From contig NZ_CP110636.1 of the NCBI RefSeq assembly GCF_026153355.1, forward strand, positions 558,001 to 622,000: 64,000 bases of DNA, written 5' to 3'. Positions 41,809 through 50,907 of the stretch are shown here, piece after piece. The DNA comes from Streptomyces endophytica. GTDB taxonomy: Bacteria; Actinomycetota; Actinomycetes; Streptomycetales; Streptomycetaceae. The translations under genes were made by a program, and so were the position numbers. A model generated the notes under the pieces. It was not told the origin of the DNA and did no database searches. It was given only the letters and a program-made list of their open reading frames with translations. Positions within the stretch are counted from its first letter, which is position 1, and each line of letters opens with the position of its first letter.

Positions 41809-44800
41809 GTGCGGGGCAACGAGCGCCAGGAGCGTAAGTGGGCTGAGGGCGACCACCTCTCGCAGTTCGAAGCCGAGATGGAGCGGCTGAAGACCGAGCG
41901 GGACAAGGCCGTCCAGCACGCCGACGACCTCGGCTACCAGGTCGAGGTGCTGCGCGCCAAGCTGCACGAGGCGCGTCGCAACCTCGCGACCCGTCCTGCC
42001 TACGACAACGTCAGCCACCAGGCCGAACAACTGCTGCGCAACGCGCAGATCCAGGCCGATCAGCTGCGGTCGGACGCCGAGCGGGAGCTGCGCGAGGCAC
42101 GGGCACAGACCCAGCGGGTGCTGCAGGAGCAGGCCGAGCGGCAGGCCCGGCTGGAGGCCGAGCTGCACGCCGAGGCGGTCAGTCGCCGCCAGCGGCTCGA
42201 CGAGGAGCTCAACGAGCGCCGGCAGACCGTCGAATCGCACGTCAACGAGAACGTCGCCTGGGCCGAACAGCTGCGCGCCCGTACGGAGTCGCAGGCCCGC
42301 CGGCTGATGGAGGAGTCCCGGGCGGAGGCCGAATCGGCCCTGGCGTCCGCGCGCGCCGAGGCCCAGCGGCTCATCGAGCAGGCCCGGGCCCGGCTCGGTT
42401 CGGAGGCCGAAGCGGCCCGCGCCGAAGCCGAATCCCTGCTGCGCCGCGCCCGTACGGACGCCGAGCGGCTGCTGACCGCCGCGTCCAACCAGGCCCAGGA
42501 GGCCACGGATCAGGCCGAGCGGCTGCGCACCACGGCCGGCACCGAGGCGGAGGAGGCGCGCCGTCAGGCCACCGAGCTGACCCGTACCGCCGAGGCCCGG
42601 CTGCAGGAGGCGGACACGGCGCTGCGCGAGGCGCGCGCCGAGGCCGAGAAGCTGGTCGAGGAGGCGCAGCAGAACGCCGGAAAGCGGCTGTCGGCCGCCG
42701 AGTCGGAGAACGAGCAGCGCACCCGTACGGCCAAGGCGGAGATCGCCCGGCTGGTCGGTGAGGCCACCAAGGAGGCCGAGGCGCTCAAGGCCGAGGCCGA
42801 GCAACTGCGCGTCGACGCCCGTACGGAGACCGAGCGGCTGCTCGCCGAGGCGCAGGAGGCCGCGCGGTCGAAGGCGGCGGAGGACTCCGCGGCGCAGCTG
42901 GCGAAAGCCGCCCGGTCCGCCGAGGAGATGCTGACCAAGGCGTCCGAAGACGCCAAGGCCGCGACCAAGGCCGCCGCCGAGGAGGCCGACCGGCTGCGCA
43001 AGGAGGCCGAGGCCGAGGCCGACCGGCTGCGCGAGGAGGCGCACGACACCGCGGCGCAGCTCAAGGGCGCGGCGAAGGACGACACCAAGGAGTACCGCGC
43101 CAAGACCGCCGAACTCCAGGAGGAGGCGCGGCGGCTGCGCGGTGAGGCGGAGCAGCTGCGGGCCGACGCGGTCGCCGAGGGCGAGCGGATCCGCGGCGAG
43201 GCCCGGCGCGAGGCGGTCCAGCAGATCGAGGAGGCGGCCGGTACCGCCGAGGAGCTGCTGGTCAAGGCCAAGTCCGATGCCGAGGAGACCCGTTCGGGTG
43301 CCGTCGCGGAGAGCGAACGGGTGCGGACGGAGGCCATCGAGCGGGCCTCGGCGCTGCGCCGGCAGGCGGAGGACGCGCTGGAGCGGGCGCGTTCGGAGGC
43401 CGAACAGCTGCTGCTGGAGGGCACCCAGGCCGCCGAGGAGCTGACGTCGACGGCCGAGAAGAGCGCCGCGAAGCTGCGCGAGGAGGCCGAGGAGGCCGCC
43501 GAGCAGCTGCGCACCGACGCCCAGGCGGAGCTGGACCGGCTGCGTACCGAGGCCGAGGAGCGGGTCACGGCCGCCGAGGAGTCGCTGCGCGAGGCCCGCG
43601 CGGAGGCCGAACGGCTGCGCCGCGAGACGCAGGAGGAGGCCGCCCGGCTCACGTCGGAGGCCGCCGAGCGTCGCCGCACGCTCCAGCAGGAGGCCGAGGA
43701 GGAGGCCGAGCGGCTGCGCACGGAGGCCGCCGCGGACGCCTCGGCGGCGCGCGCCGAGGGCGAGTCGGTGGCCGTACGGCTGCGCAGCGAGGCGGCGGCC
43801 GAGGCCGAACGGCTCAAGTCGGAGGCGCAGGAGACCGCGGACCGGGTGCGCGCGGAGGCCGCGGCCGCCGCGGAGCGCACCGGCGCCGAGGCGGCGCAGG
43901 CGCTGGCCGAGGCGCAGGAGGAGGCCGCGCGGCGGCGCCGGGAGGCCGAGCAACTGCTGGGCGAGGCCCGCGAGGAGGCCCACCAGGAGCGCACCGCGGC
44001 CCGCGAGCAGAGCGAGGAGCTGCTGGCCTCGGCCCGTACGCGGGTGACCGAGGCTCAGGAGGAGGCCGAGCGGCTGGTCGAGGAGGCGGACCGGCGGGCC
44101 GGCGAGCTGGTGGCGACGGCCGAGCAGACCGCGCAGCAGGTCCGGGACTCGGTCGCGGGGCTGCACGAGCAGGCCGCCGAGGAGATCGCCGGACTGCGGT
44201 CGGCGGCCGAACACGCCGCGGAGCGCACGAAGTCGGAGGCCCAGGAGGAGGCCGACCGGGTCCGCAAGGACGCCTACGACGAGCGGGAGCGGGCGTCGGA
44301 GGACGCGGCGCGCATCCGGCAGGAGGCGCAGGAGGCGTCGGAGGCCGCCAGGACGCTTGCCGAGCGGGCCGTCGCGGAGGCCATCGAGGAGGCCGAGCGG
44401 CTGCGCACGGAGGCGGCCGGGGTGCTCGACGAGGCCCGCCGGGACGCCAACGCGGCGCGTACGGAGGCCGCCGAGCAGGCCGACCGGCTGGTCTCTGAGG
44501 CGACCGCACAGGCCGAGAAGCTGGTCACGGACGCCACCGCGAAGGCACAGCAGCTGCGCACCGACGCGTCGGACGCGCTGGCGGCCGGCGAGCAGGACGC
44601 CGCGCGGACCCGTGCCGAGGCGCGCGAGGACGCGAACCGGATGCGGTCGGACGCCGCGGAGCAGGCCGACCGCCTGATCACCGAGGCCCGTTCGGAGGCC
44701 GAACGGATCGTCACCGAGGCGACCGAGCTGACGTCTTCGGCGCAGGAGGACGCGGACCGTACGGTCCAGGAGGCCCAGGAGGCCGCCGAGCGGCTGCGCG

Positions 44801-46071
44801 CGGAGGGCGAGCAGCAGGCGCAGTCCCTGGTGGCCGCGGCGACCGAGCGGTCCGAGCAGCTGCGGTCCGAGGCGGCCGAGGTGCTGGAGCAGGCCCGCCG
44901 GGACGCCGAGCGCACCGGCGACCAGGCCCGCGCGGACGCCAACAAGGCCCGTGCGGACGCCGCGGAGCAGGCCGACACGCTGGTGTCGGAGGCCGCGACG
45001 GAGGCGCAGCGGCTGCGTGCCGAGGCCGCGGAGACCACCGCGGACGCCGAGCGGGAGGCGGACCGTACCCGGGCCGACGCCCGCGAGCAGGCGGACCGGA
45101 TGATCGCCACCGCCACCGCGGAGGCGGACCGGCTGCGGGCCGAGGCGGCCGAGACGGTCACCGCCGCGCAGGAGCACGCCGGCCGCACCCGTAACGAATC
45201 GGCCAAAATCAAGGAGGACGCGGAGGCGGCCGCGGAGCGGATGCGCGCGGAGGCCCAGGAGGAGACCGACCGGCTGCTCGACGAGGCCCGCAAGGACGCC
45301 GCCAAGCGCCGCGGGGACGCCGCGGAGCAGGCCGACCAGCTCATCGCCAAGGCCCAGGAGGAGGCGCTGAAGGTCGCCACCCAGGCCGAGGAGCAGGCCG
45401 ACACCATGGTCGGGGCGGCCCGCAAGGAGGCCGACCGGCTCGTCGCGGAGGCGACCGCGGACGGCAACGCCCGGGTGGAGAAGTCCCGTACGGACGCCAA
45501 CGCGCTGCTGGAGGAGGCCCGTGGGGACGCCACCGCCATAAGGGAGCGCGCCGAGGAGCTGCGGCAGCGGATCGAGTCCGAGGTCGAGGAGCTGCACGAC
45601 CGGGCCCGCCGGGAGTCGGCGGAGACCATGAAGAACGCCGGCGAGCGGGTCGACAAGCTCATCGCGCAGGCCACCGCGCAGCAGGTGGAGGCCGAGGAGA
45701 AGGCCGACCGGATGATGGCGGACGCCAACAGCGAGGCGAGCAAGGTCCGGATCGCGGCGGTCAAGAAGGCCGAGAGCCTGATCAAGGAGGCCGAGAACAA
45801 GAAGTCCGAGGCGGTGCGCGACGCGGAGCGGATGCGCGAGGAGGCCCGGGAGGAGGCCGTCCGCATCGTGGACGAGGGCAAGCGCGAGCTGGAGACCCTG
45901 GTCCGCCGGCGGGAGGACATCAACGCCGAAATCTCCCGCGTTCAGGACGTTCTGGAGGCTTTGGAGTCCTTCGAGGCACCTGGCGGAGGCGGCGAAAACA
46001 AGGGCAACGGGGTGAAAGCGGGCGCGGGCGCCGGAGCAACTCGTTCGAGTGGCAAGCAGTCTGAAGGGTAG
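41809..46071 (+). CDS. scy: Scy, giant coiled-coil polarity protein
   Basis: 1420 residues, almost entirely coiled coil of Ala, Glu, Arg, Lys and Gln. The N-terminal about 70 residues (SQFEAEMERLKTERDKAV, EVLRAKLHEARR) resemble the DivIVA-contact and heptad region. From about residue 100 onward there are many copies of a hendecad-like phrase (AAEQADRLI, EAEEQADTMV, AQEEADRLRTEAA). Short tail rich in Gly and Ser at the end. In S. coelicolor, Scy scaffolds the hyphal-tip polarisome with DivIVA and FilP (established). I recall the S. coelicolor protein as about 1326 residues, so this copy is somewhat longer. GTG start 41809. filP follows. Confidence 0.93.
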   Translation: MRGNERQERKWAEGDHLSQFEAEMERLKTERDKAVQHADDLGYQVEVLRAKLHEARRNLATRPAYDNVSHQAEQLLRNAQIQADQLRSDAERELREARAQTQRVLQEQAERQARLEAELHAEAVSRRQRLDEELNERRQTVESHVNENVAWAEQLRARTESQARRLMEESRAEAESALASARAEAQRLIEQARARLGSEAEAARAEAESLLRRARTDAERLLTAASNQAQEATDQAERLRTTAGTEAEEARRQATELTRTAEARLQEADTALREARAEAEKLVEEAQQNAGKRLSAAESENEQRTRTAKAEIARLVGEATKEAEALKAEAEQLRVDARTETERLLAEAQEAARSKAAEDSAAQLAKAARSAEEMLTKASEDAKAATKAAAEEADRLRKEAEAEADRLREEAHDTAAQLKGAAKDDTKEYRAKTAELQEEARRLRGEAEQLRADAVAEGERIRGEARREAVQQIEEAAGTAEELLVKAKSDAEETRSGAVAESERVRTEAIERASALRRQAEDALERARSEAEQLLLEGTQAAEELTSTAEKSAAKLREEAEEAAEQLRTDAQAELDRLRTEAEERVTAAEESLREARAEAERLRRETQEEAARLTSEAAERRRTLQQEAEEEAERLRTEAAADASAARAEGESVAVRLRSEAAAEAERLKSEAQETADRVRAEAAAAAERTGAEAAQALAEAQEEAARRRREAEQLLGEAREEAHQERTAAREQSEELLASARTRVTEAQEEAERLVEEADRRAGELVATAEQTAQQVRDSVAGLHEQAAEEIAGLRSAAEHAAERTKSEAQEEADRVRKDAYDERERASEDAARIRQEAQEASEAARTLAERAVAEAIEEAERLRTEAAGVLDEARRDANAARTEAAEQADRLVSEATAQAEKLVTDATAKAQQLRTDASDALAAGEQDAARTRAEAREDANRMRSDAAEQADRLITEARSEAERIVTEATELTSSAQEDADRTVQEAQEAAERLRAEGEQQAQSLVAAATERSEQLRSEAAEVLEQARRDAERTGDQARADANKARADAAEQADTLVSEAATEAQRLRAEAAETTADAEREADRTRADAREQADRMIATATAEADRLRAEAAETVTAAQEHAGRTRNESAKIKEDAEAAAERMRAEAQEETDRLLDEARKDAAKRRGDAAEQADQLIAKAQEEALKVATQAEEQADTMVGAARKEADRLVAEATADGNARVEKSRTDANALLEEARGDATAIRERAEELRQRIESEVEELHDRARRESAETMKNAGERVDKLIAQATAQQVEAEEKADRMMADANSEASKVRIAAVKKAESLIKEAENKKSEAVRDAERMREEAREEAVRIVDEGKRELETLVRRREDINAEISRVQDVLEALESFEAPGGGGENKGNGVKAGAGAGATRSSGKQSEG

Positions 46072-46139
46072 CCACTCAAATGAGGGGACATTCTCCAGAT
46101 CAAACGGGCAATGACTCGATGACACGCCGTTGTGACCCC

Positions 46140-46145
46140 TAGGAT
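46140..46145 (+). promoter_or_regulatory. Possible filP -10 box
   Basis: TAGGAT about 39 bases before the filP ATG; a weak -35 (CGATGA) lies 17 bp upstream. In the 113-bp gap after scy. Confidence 0.35.
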
Positions 46146-46184
46146 TCTCCTTATCACCTCACCGGTCTCTTCGACAGGAACCCC

Positions 46185-47123
46185 ATGAGCGACACTTCCT
46201 CCCCCTTCGGCTTCGAGCTCGTGCGGCGTGGGTACGACCGCGGTCAGGTGGATGACCGCATCACGAAGCTCGTCGCCGACCGCGACGGCGCGCTGGCCCG
46301 CATCACGTCGCTGGAAAAGCGGATCGAGGAACTCCACCTCGAGACGCAGAACGCCCAGGCGCAGGTCAATGACGCCGAACCGTCCTACGCGGGCCTCGGA
46401 GCGCGCGTCGAGAAGATCCTCCGGCTCGCCGAGGAGGAGGCCAAGGACCTGCGCGAGGAGGCCCGCCGGGCCGCCGAGCAGCACCGCGAGCTGGCCGAGT
46501 CGGCCGCCCAGCAGGTCCGCAACGACGCGGAGGCGTTCGCCGCCGAGCGCAAGGCGAAGGCGGAGGACGAGGGCGCCCGGATCGTCGAGAAGGCCAAGGG
46601 CGAGGCGTCCACGCTGCGCGCCGAGGCCCAGAAGGACGCCCAGTCCAAGCGGGAGGAAGCGGACTCCCTCTTCGAGGAGACCCGCGCCAAGGCCGCCCAG
46701 GCCGCCGCGGACTTCGAGACCAACCTCGCCAAGCGCCGCGAGCAGTCCGAGCGCGACCTCGCCTCCCGTCAGGCCAAGGCCGAGAAGCGCCTCGCCGAGA
46801 TCGAGCACCGCGCCGAGCAGCTCCGCCTGGAGGCCGAGAAGCTGCGTACGGACGCCGAGCGCCGGGCCCGCCAGACGGTGGAGACCGCGCAGCGCCAGGC
46901 CGAGGACATCGTGGCGGACGCCAACGCCAAGGCGGACCGTATCCGCAGCGAATCCGAGCGCGAGCTGGCGGCGCTGACCAACCGCCGCGACTCCATCAAC
47001 GCCCAGCTGACCAACGTCCGCGAGATGCTGGCCACGCTGACCGGTGCGGCGGTCGCCGCGGCCGGCGCCCCCGGCGACGACGAGGCGGTCTCCCGCGGCG
47101 TCCCGGCCCAGCAGACGCGCTGA
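46185..47123 (+). CDS. filP: FilP, intermediate-filament-like coiled-coil protein
   Basis: 312 residues. Short N-terminal DivIVA-like motif (FGFELVRRGYDRGQVDDRI), then coiled coil to about residue 275 (LEKRIEELHLETQNAQAQV, EEEAKDLREEARRAAEQ, LRLEAEKLRTDAERRARQ) and an Ala/Gly-rich tail. FilP polymerises into a subapical network giving hyphae stiffness and interacts with DivIVA and Scy (established). ATG 46185 with CAGGAACC upstream. Probably its own promoter in the 113-bp gap, and a hairpin terminator follows. Confidence 0.93.
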   Translation: MSDTSSPFGFELVRRGYDRGQVDDRITKLVADRDGALARITSLEKRIEELHLETQNAQAQVNDAEPSYAGLGARVEKILRLAEEEAKDLREEARRAAEQHRELAESAAQQVRNDAEAFAAERKAKAEDEGARIVEKAKGEASTLRAEAQKDAQSKREEADSLFEETRAKAAQAAADFETNLAKRREQSERDLASRQAKAEKRLAEIEHRAEQLRLEAEKLRTDAERRARQTVETAQRQAEDIVADANAKADRIRSESERELAALTNRRDSINAQLTNVREMLATLTGAAVAAAGAPGDDEAVSRGVPAQQTR

Positions 47124-47159
47124 ACCACCCGTCGGAAGGTTCTCGCCCGTTTCGATCGA

Positions 47160-47194
47160 GCCCCCGTACCGCCCTCTGAGGCGGTGGCGGGGGC
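47160..47194 (+). terminator. Hairpin after filP
   Basis: Arms from 47160 (GCCCCCGTACCGCC) and to 47194 (GGCGGTGGCGGGGGC), 14 bp paired with one bulge, loop CTCTGA. Confidence 0.75.
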
Positions 47195-47269
47195 CCGGTC
47201 GTACAGGGGGTCAGCCAGCCGGCCCCGCCCCGGTGGCCGGGCCGCCCAGGCGCGCCTAGCGTGCTGTAC

Positions 47270-48292
47270 ATGATCGAGCTTGAGGGGCTGACCAAGCACT
47301 ACGGCGACAAGGTCGCGGTGGACCACCTCACCTTCACGGTGCGGCCCGGCATCATCACCGGCTTCCTCGGCCCCAACGGCGCGGGCAAGTCGACCACCAT
47401 GCGGATGATGCTGGACCTCGACAACCCGACGTCGGGCACGGTCCGGATCGACGGCAAGCACTACCGCCAGCTCGAAGACCCCCTGACGTACATCGGCGCG
47501 CTGCTGGAGGCCAAGGCGGTGCACGGCGGCCGGAGCGCCGCCAACCACCTGCTGTGCCTGGCGCAGAGCAACGGCATCCCGCGCGGCCGGGTCGGCGAGG
47601 TGCTCGAAATGGTCGGGCTCAGCTCGGTCGCCAGGAAGCGCGCGAAGGGCTTCTCGCTCGGCATGGGCCAGCGGCTGGGCATCGCGGCCGCCCTGCTCGG
47701 CGATCCGCAGGTGCTGCTCTTCGACGAGCCGGTCAACGGCCTCGACCCCGAGGGCATCCACTGGATCCGCAACCTGATGAAGCACCTCGCGGCCCAGGGC
47801 CGTACGGTCTTCGTCTCCTCCCACCTGATGAGCGAGATGGCACTGACCGCCGACCACCTGGTGGTCATCGGCCAGGGCCGGCTGATGGCGGACACGTCCA
47901 TGAAGGACTTCATCCACCAGAACTCGCGCTCGTACGTCCGGATGCGCTCCCCGGAACAGCAGAAGCTGCTCGACGTGCTGCGCGCCGAAGGCATCCACGC
48001 GGCGGCGGCCGGCGGCGGGGCGCTGGAGATCGACGGGGTGCCGGCCGAGCGGCTCGGCGAACTGGCCGCGGCCCACCACCTGACCCTGCACGAGCTGAGC
48101 CCCCAGCAGGCCTCCCTGGAGGAGGCGTTCATGCGGCTGACGGCCGGATCGGTGGAGTACCACGCGCACAACGGCGAGCCGGTGCCGGTGCCGACCACCG
48201 CCGTCCCGGCAGCCCCCCAGCCGGCCGGGGCACGGCCGGGCGAGCCGCAGCCGACCGGCTGGGGCACGGACTGGCAGAGGAAGAGGAGCTGA
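47270..48292 (+). CDS. ABC transporter ATP-binding protein, pair 1
   Basis: 340 residues. Walker A GPNGAGKST, signature SLGMGQRLGIAAAL (the LGMGQ form typical of ABC-2 exporters), Walker B LLFDEPVNGLDPEG, H-loop VFVSSHLM. About residues 230-300 form a C-terminal regulatory part; the last 40 residues are Pro-rich (VPVPTTAVPAAPQPAGARPGEPQP in part). ATG 47270 (MIELEGLTKHYG) fits homologues; GTG 47261 is possible. TAGCGT shortly upstream could be a -10 for a leaderless or short-leader transcript. Its permease starts 2 bases after the stop. Confidence 0.93.
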   Translation: MIELEGLTKHYGDKVAVDHLTFTVRPGIITGFLGPNGAGKSTTMRMMLDLDNPTSGTVRIDGKHYRQLEDPLTYIGALLEAKAVHGGRSAANHLLCLAQSNGIPRGRVGEVLEMVGLSSVARKRAKGFSLGMGQRLGIAAALLGDPQVLLFDEPVNGLDPEGIHWIRNLMKHLAAQGRTVFVSSHLMSEMALTADHLVVIGQGRLMADTSMKDFIHQNSRSYVRMRSPEQQKLLDVLRAEGIHAAAAGGGALEIDGVPAERLGELAAAHHLTLHELSPQQASLEEAFMRLTAGSVEYHAHNGEPVPVPTTAVPAAPQPAGARPGEPQPTGWGTDWQRKRS

Positions 48293-48294
48293 CC

Positions 48295-49067
48295 ATGGCG
48301 GCGGTCGGGCAGGTCATCCGGTCCGAGTGGACCAAGATCAGATCGGTGCGGTCGACGGTGTGGACGCTGGCCATCGCCGTCCTGGTCACCATCGGGCTGG
48401 GCATGCTGATCTGCACCCTGGCCAACCACGACTTCAGCTCCATGCCGGCCCGGGACCGGTTGTCGTTCGACGCCACCAACATCAGCTTCGCCGGTATGGG
48501 ACTGGGCCAGCTCGCGATGATCGTCTTCGGCGTGCTGGTGGTCTCCAACGAGTACAGCACCGGCATGATCCGCGCCTCGCTCGCCGCGGTACCGCAGCGC
48601 GGCACGTTCCTGTTCTGCAAACTCCTGGTCGCCACCGCGCTGGTCTTCGTCGTCGGCCTGGCCACCAGCTTCGTGACGTTCTTCGCGGGCCAGGCGATGC
48701 TGGGCAATCTGCGCGCCCACCTCGGCGACCCCGGTGTGCTGCGCGCCGTGATCGGCGGCGGCCTCTATATGACCCTGATCGCCCTCTTCTCGATGGCGGT
48801 CGCCACGATGCTGCGCAGTCCGATGCTCTCGCTGGGCATCCTGATGCCGTTCTTCTTCCTGATCTCCAACATCCTCGGCAACGTCTCCGCCACCCGGAAG
48901 ATCGGCCGCTTCCTGCCCGACCAGGCCGGCTCGAAGATCATGCAGGTGGTCCCCCGCGCGGGCGAAGACGTGCCCTACGGGCCGTGGGGCGGGCTGGGGA
49001 TCATGATCGCTTGGACGGTGGTGGCGCTCATCGGGGGTACGTGGTGTTGAAGCGCCGCGATGCGTGA
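48295..49067 (+). CDS. ABC-2 type permease, pair 1, frame broken at the last codons
   Basis: About 257 residues after repair, six helices, EWTKIRSVRSTVWTL at the N terminus (a motif shared with pair 2) and the NEYSTGMIRASLAAVPQRG loop. As written, it ends GGTWC at 49050. Adding one G to GGGGG 49033-49037 gives GGYVVLKRRDA and a stop at 49065-49067, the usual ending. It partners the ATPase just upstream; together they form an exporter of unknown substrate. A repeat element begins right after the stop. Confidence 0.88.
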
Positions 49068-49640
49068 CGCTGCGCTTGGCTTTCTTCCCACGTACTCGGC
49101 TGCAGCGCCGTGGGTGTTGCTCGCCGTTGCGCGCTTTGCGGCGCCGCGCACGTACCCGTCTCTCCCGCCGCGGGTCGTCTCGCCGTTGTGCGCTTTGCGG
49201 CGCCCCGCACGTTGTCGGCCGTCCCGCCGCGGGTGTTGTTCGCCGTTGCGCCTGCGGCGGGCTGGGTGGTTGTCGGGTGCGGTGCCGGTCCTCCAGACTT
49301 CGTCCTCCGGCCCGTCCCCTCCCGCGGGGGGAAAGTTAAGGACGGTGGGGGTGTACGTAACACCCACGGGCGCGCAAGCAACAGACCGGGCCCGCCCCCC
49401 CCAGCTCTTACCTCCCACTCACGGGAGGGGCTGGACCGGAGGACGAAGTCTGGAGGGCCGGCACCGCACCCAAAACACAAACGCCCGCCGCTGGGGGCAC
49501 CTCCCAGCGTTAGCTGGGGGAGCAACGGCGAACAAGCCCCGCGGCGGGACGGCCAGGTACGTGCGGCGCGCCGCAAAGCGCAACGGCGAGCAACAACCGC
49601 GGCGGGAGAGACGGCTACGTGGGCGGATTACGGGAACCGT
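49068..49640. repeat. Modular intergenic repeat element, locus C (giant imperfect palindrome, 573 bp)
   Basis: Between tandem ABC pairs. Outer arms are the tandem CACGTACCCGTCTCTCCCGC-type units in opposite orientations. Core arms 49275-49325 (GGGTGCGGTGCCGGTCCTCC...) and 49421-49471 are about 51 bp each with only about four or five mismatches. The inner part contains GGTGGGGGTGTACGTAACAC, the counterpart of the inner hairpin at locus A with a C-G to T-A pair change. The hairpin of loci A and B is replaced by the second core. The short palindrome family of 10.9 kb is nested at 49493-49522. Bases 49641-49717 then lead into the next ATPase gene. Confidence 0.85.
49493..49522. repeat. GGGGGCACCTCCC-type palindromic repeat
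   Basis: Second copy of the element found inside ackA, with stem CTCCCAGC/GCTGGGGGAG and GTTA loop. Confidence 0.75.
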
Positions 49641-49717
49641 CAACGCACCGATAGCCTCCTAATCCTCACGGGGGCACGAGGGCGCCTCTGCCCCGACCAT
49701 CTTGCGAGGGGCGGAGA

Positions 49718-50907
49718 ATGATCGAGGCAGTCGGCCTGACGAAGCGCTATGGCGCCAAGACGGCCGTGTACAACCTGTCGTTCCAGGTGCGGCCGGGCAC
49801 GGTGACCGGCTTCCTGGGGCCCAACGGGTCCGGGAAGTCGACGACCATGCGGATGATTCTGGGGCTCGACGCACCGACGTCGGGGACCGCCACCATCGCC
49901 GGCCGCCCGTTCCGCAGCCTCCCGAACGCGCCGCGCCAGGTGGGCGCGCTGCTCGACGCCAAGGCCGTGCACGGCGGGCGCAGCGCACGCGCGCACCTGC
50001 TGTCGCTGGCGCAGCTGTCCGGCATTCCGGCCCGGCGGGTCGACGAGGTGCTGGGCGTGGTCGGTCTCCAGGACGTCGCCGGGCGACGTTCCAAGGGCTT
50101 CTCGCTGGGCATGGGCCAGCGGCTCGGCATCGCCTCGGCGCTGCTCGGCGATCCGCAGGTGCTGCTCTTCGACGAGCCGGTCAACGGCCTGGACCCGGAG
50201 GGCATCCTCTGGGTCAGGAACCTGATGAAGCAGCTCGCGTCCGAGGGGCGCACCGTCTTCGTCTCCTCGCACCTGATGAGCGAAATGGCGCTGACCGCCG
50301 AGCACTTGATCGTGATCGGCCGCGGGCAGCTGCTCGCGGACATGTCGGTCAAGGACTTCATCTCGGCCAACTCGGCCGATTTCGCCCGGGTTCGGACGCC
50401 CGACTCCGAGCCGGAGCAGCGCGAGAAGCTGACCGCCGCGATCGGCGAGGCGGGCGGTCAGGCCACGCCGGAGCCGGACGGTGCGCTGCGGGTGACGGGG
50501 CTGCCGCTGCCGCGGATCAGTGACCTCGCCCATGAGGCCGACGTCCGGCTGTGGGAGCTGTCGCCGCACCAGGCGTCCCTGGAAGAGGCGTACATGCGGA
50601 TGACGCAGGGCGCCGTGGACTACCGCTCGACCAGCGACCCGCGAGCCGGTCTGCAGGAGGTTCCGGCGGGGTACGCGCCGGGGTACGGCGGCCGGGCGTT
50701 CCCGGCCAGATGCCCAACCCGTACGCCCAGCAGGCGGCCGGCGCCGTTCCCGGGCCGGGGTACCCGCCGCCCGCGCCGGCTCAGGGTCACCCGTACGGGG
50801 CACCCGCACCGTACGCGCCCCACCCTTACGGGCAGCCGCCCGCCGCGCCGATGCCGCCCGCCGCCCCCGCCGACCAGCCCGTGCCCCACACCGAGGACGC
50901 CCGATGA
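49718..50907 (+). CDS. ABC transporter ATP-binding protein, pair 2, frame broken near the C terminus
   Basis: About 396 residues after repair. Walker A GPNGSGKST, signature SLGMGQRLGIASAL, Walker B LLFDEPVNGLDPEG, H-loop VFVSSHLM. It is clearly a paralogue of the pair 1 ATPase (long identical stretches around each motif). After about residue 305 the frame becomes Arg/Pro nonsense. Adding one C at CC 50692-50693 restores a Pro/Gly/Tyr/Gln-rich tail ([20 protein letters not shown]) and a TGA overlapping the permease start (ATGA). RBS GGCGGAG. The long repetitive tail is unusual for an ABC ATPase. Confidence 0.88.

Noticed and set aside
49028..49721. Open frames with repeated YVRRAAKR or PSLPPRV-type peptides in the repeat loci
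   Set aside because: They are translations of the tandem DNA repeats and occur on both strands; no start context or conserved protein ending.
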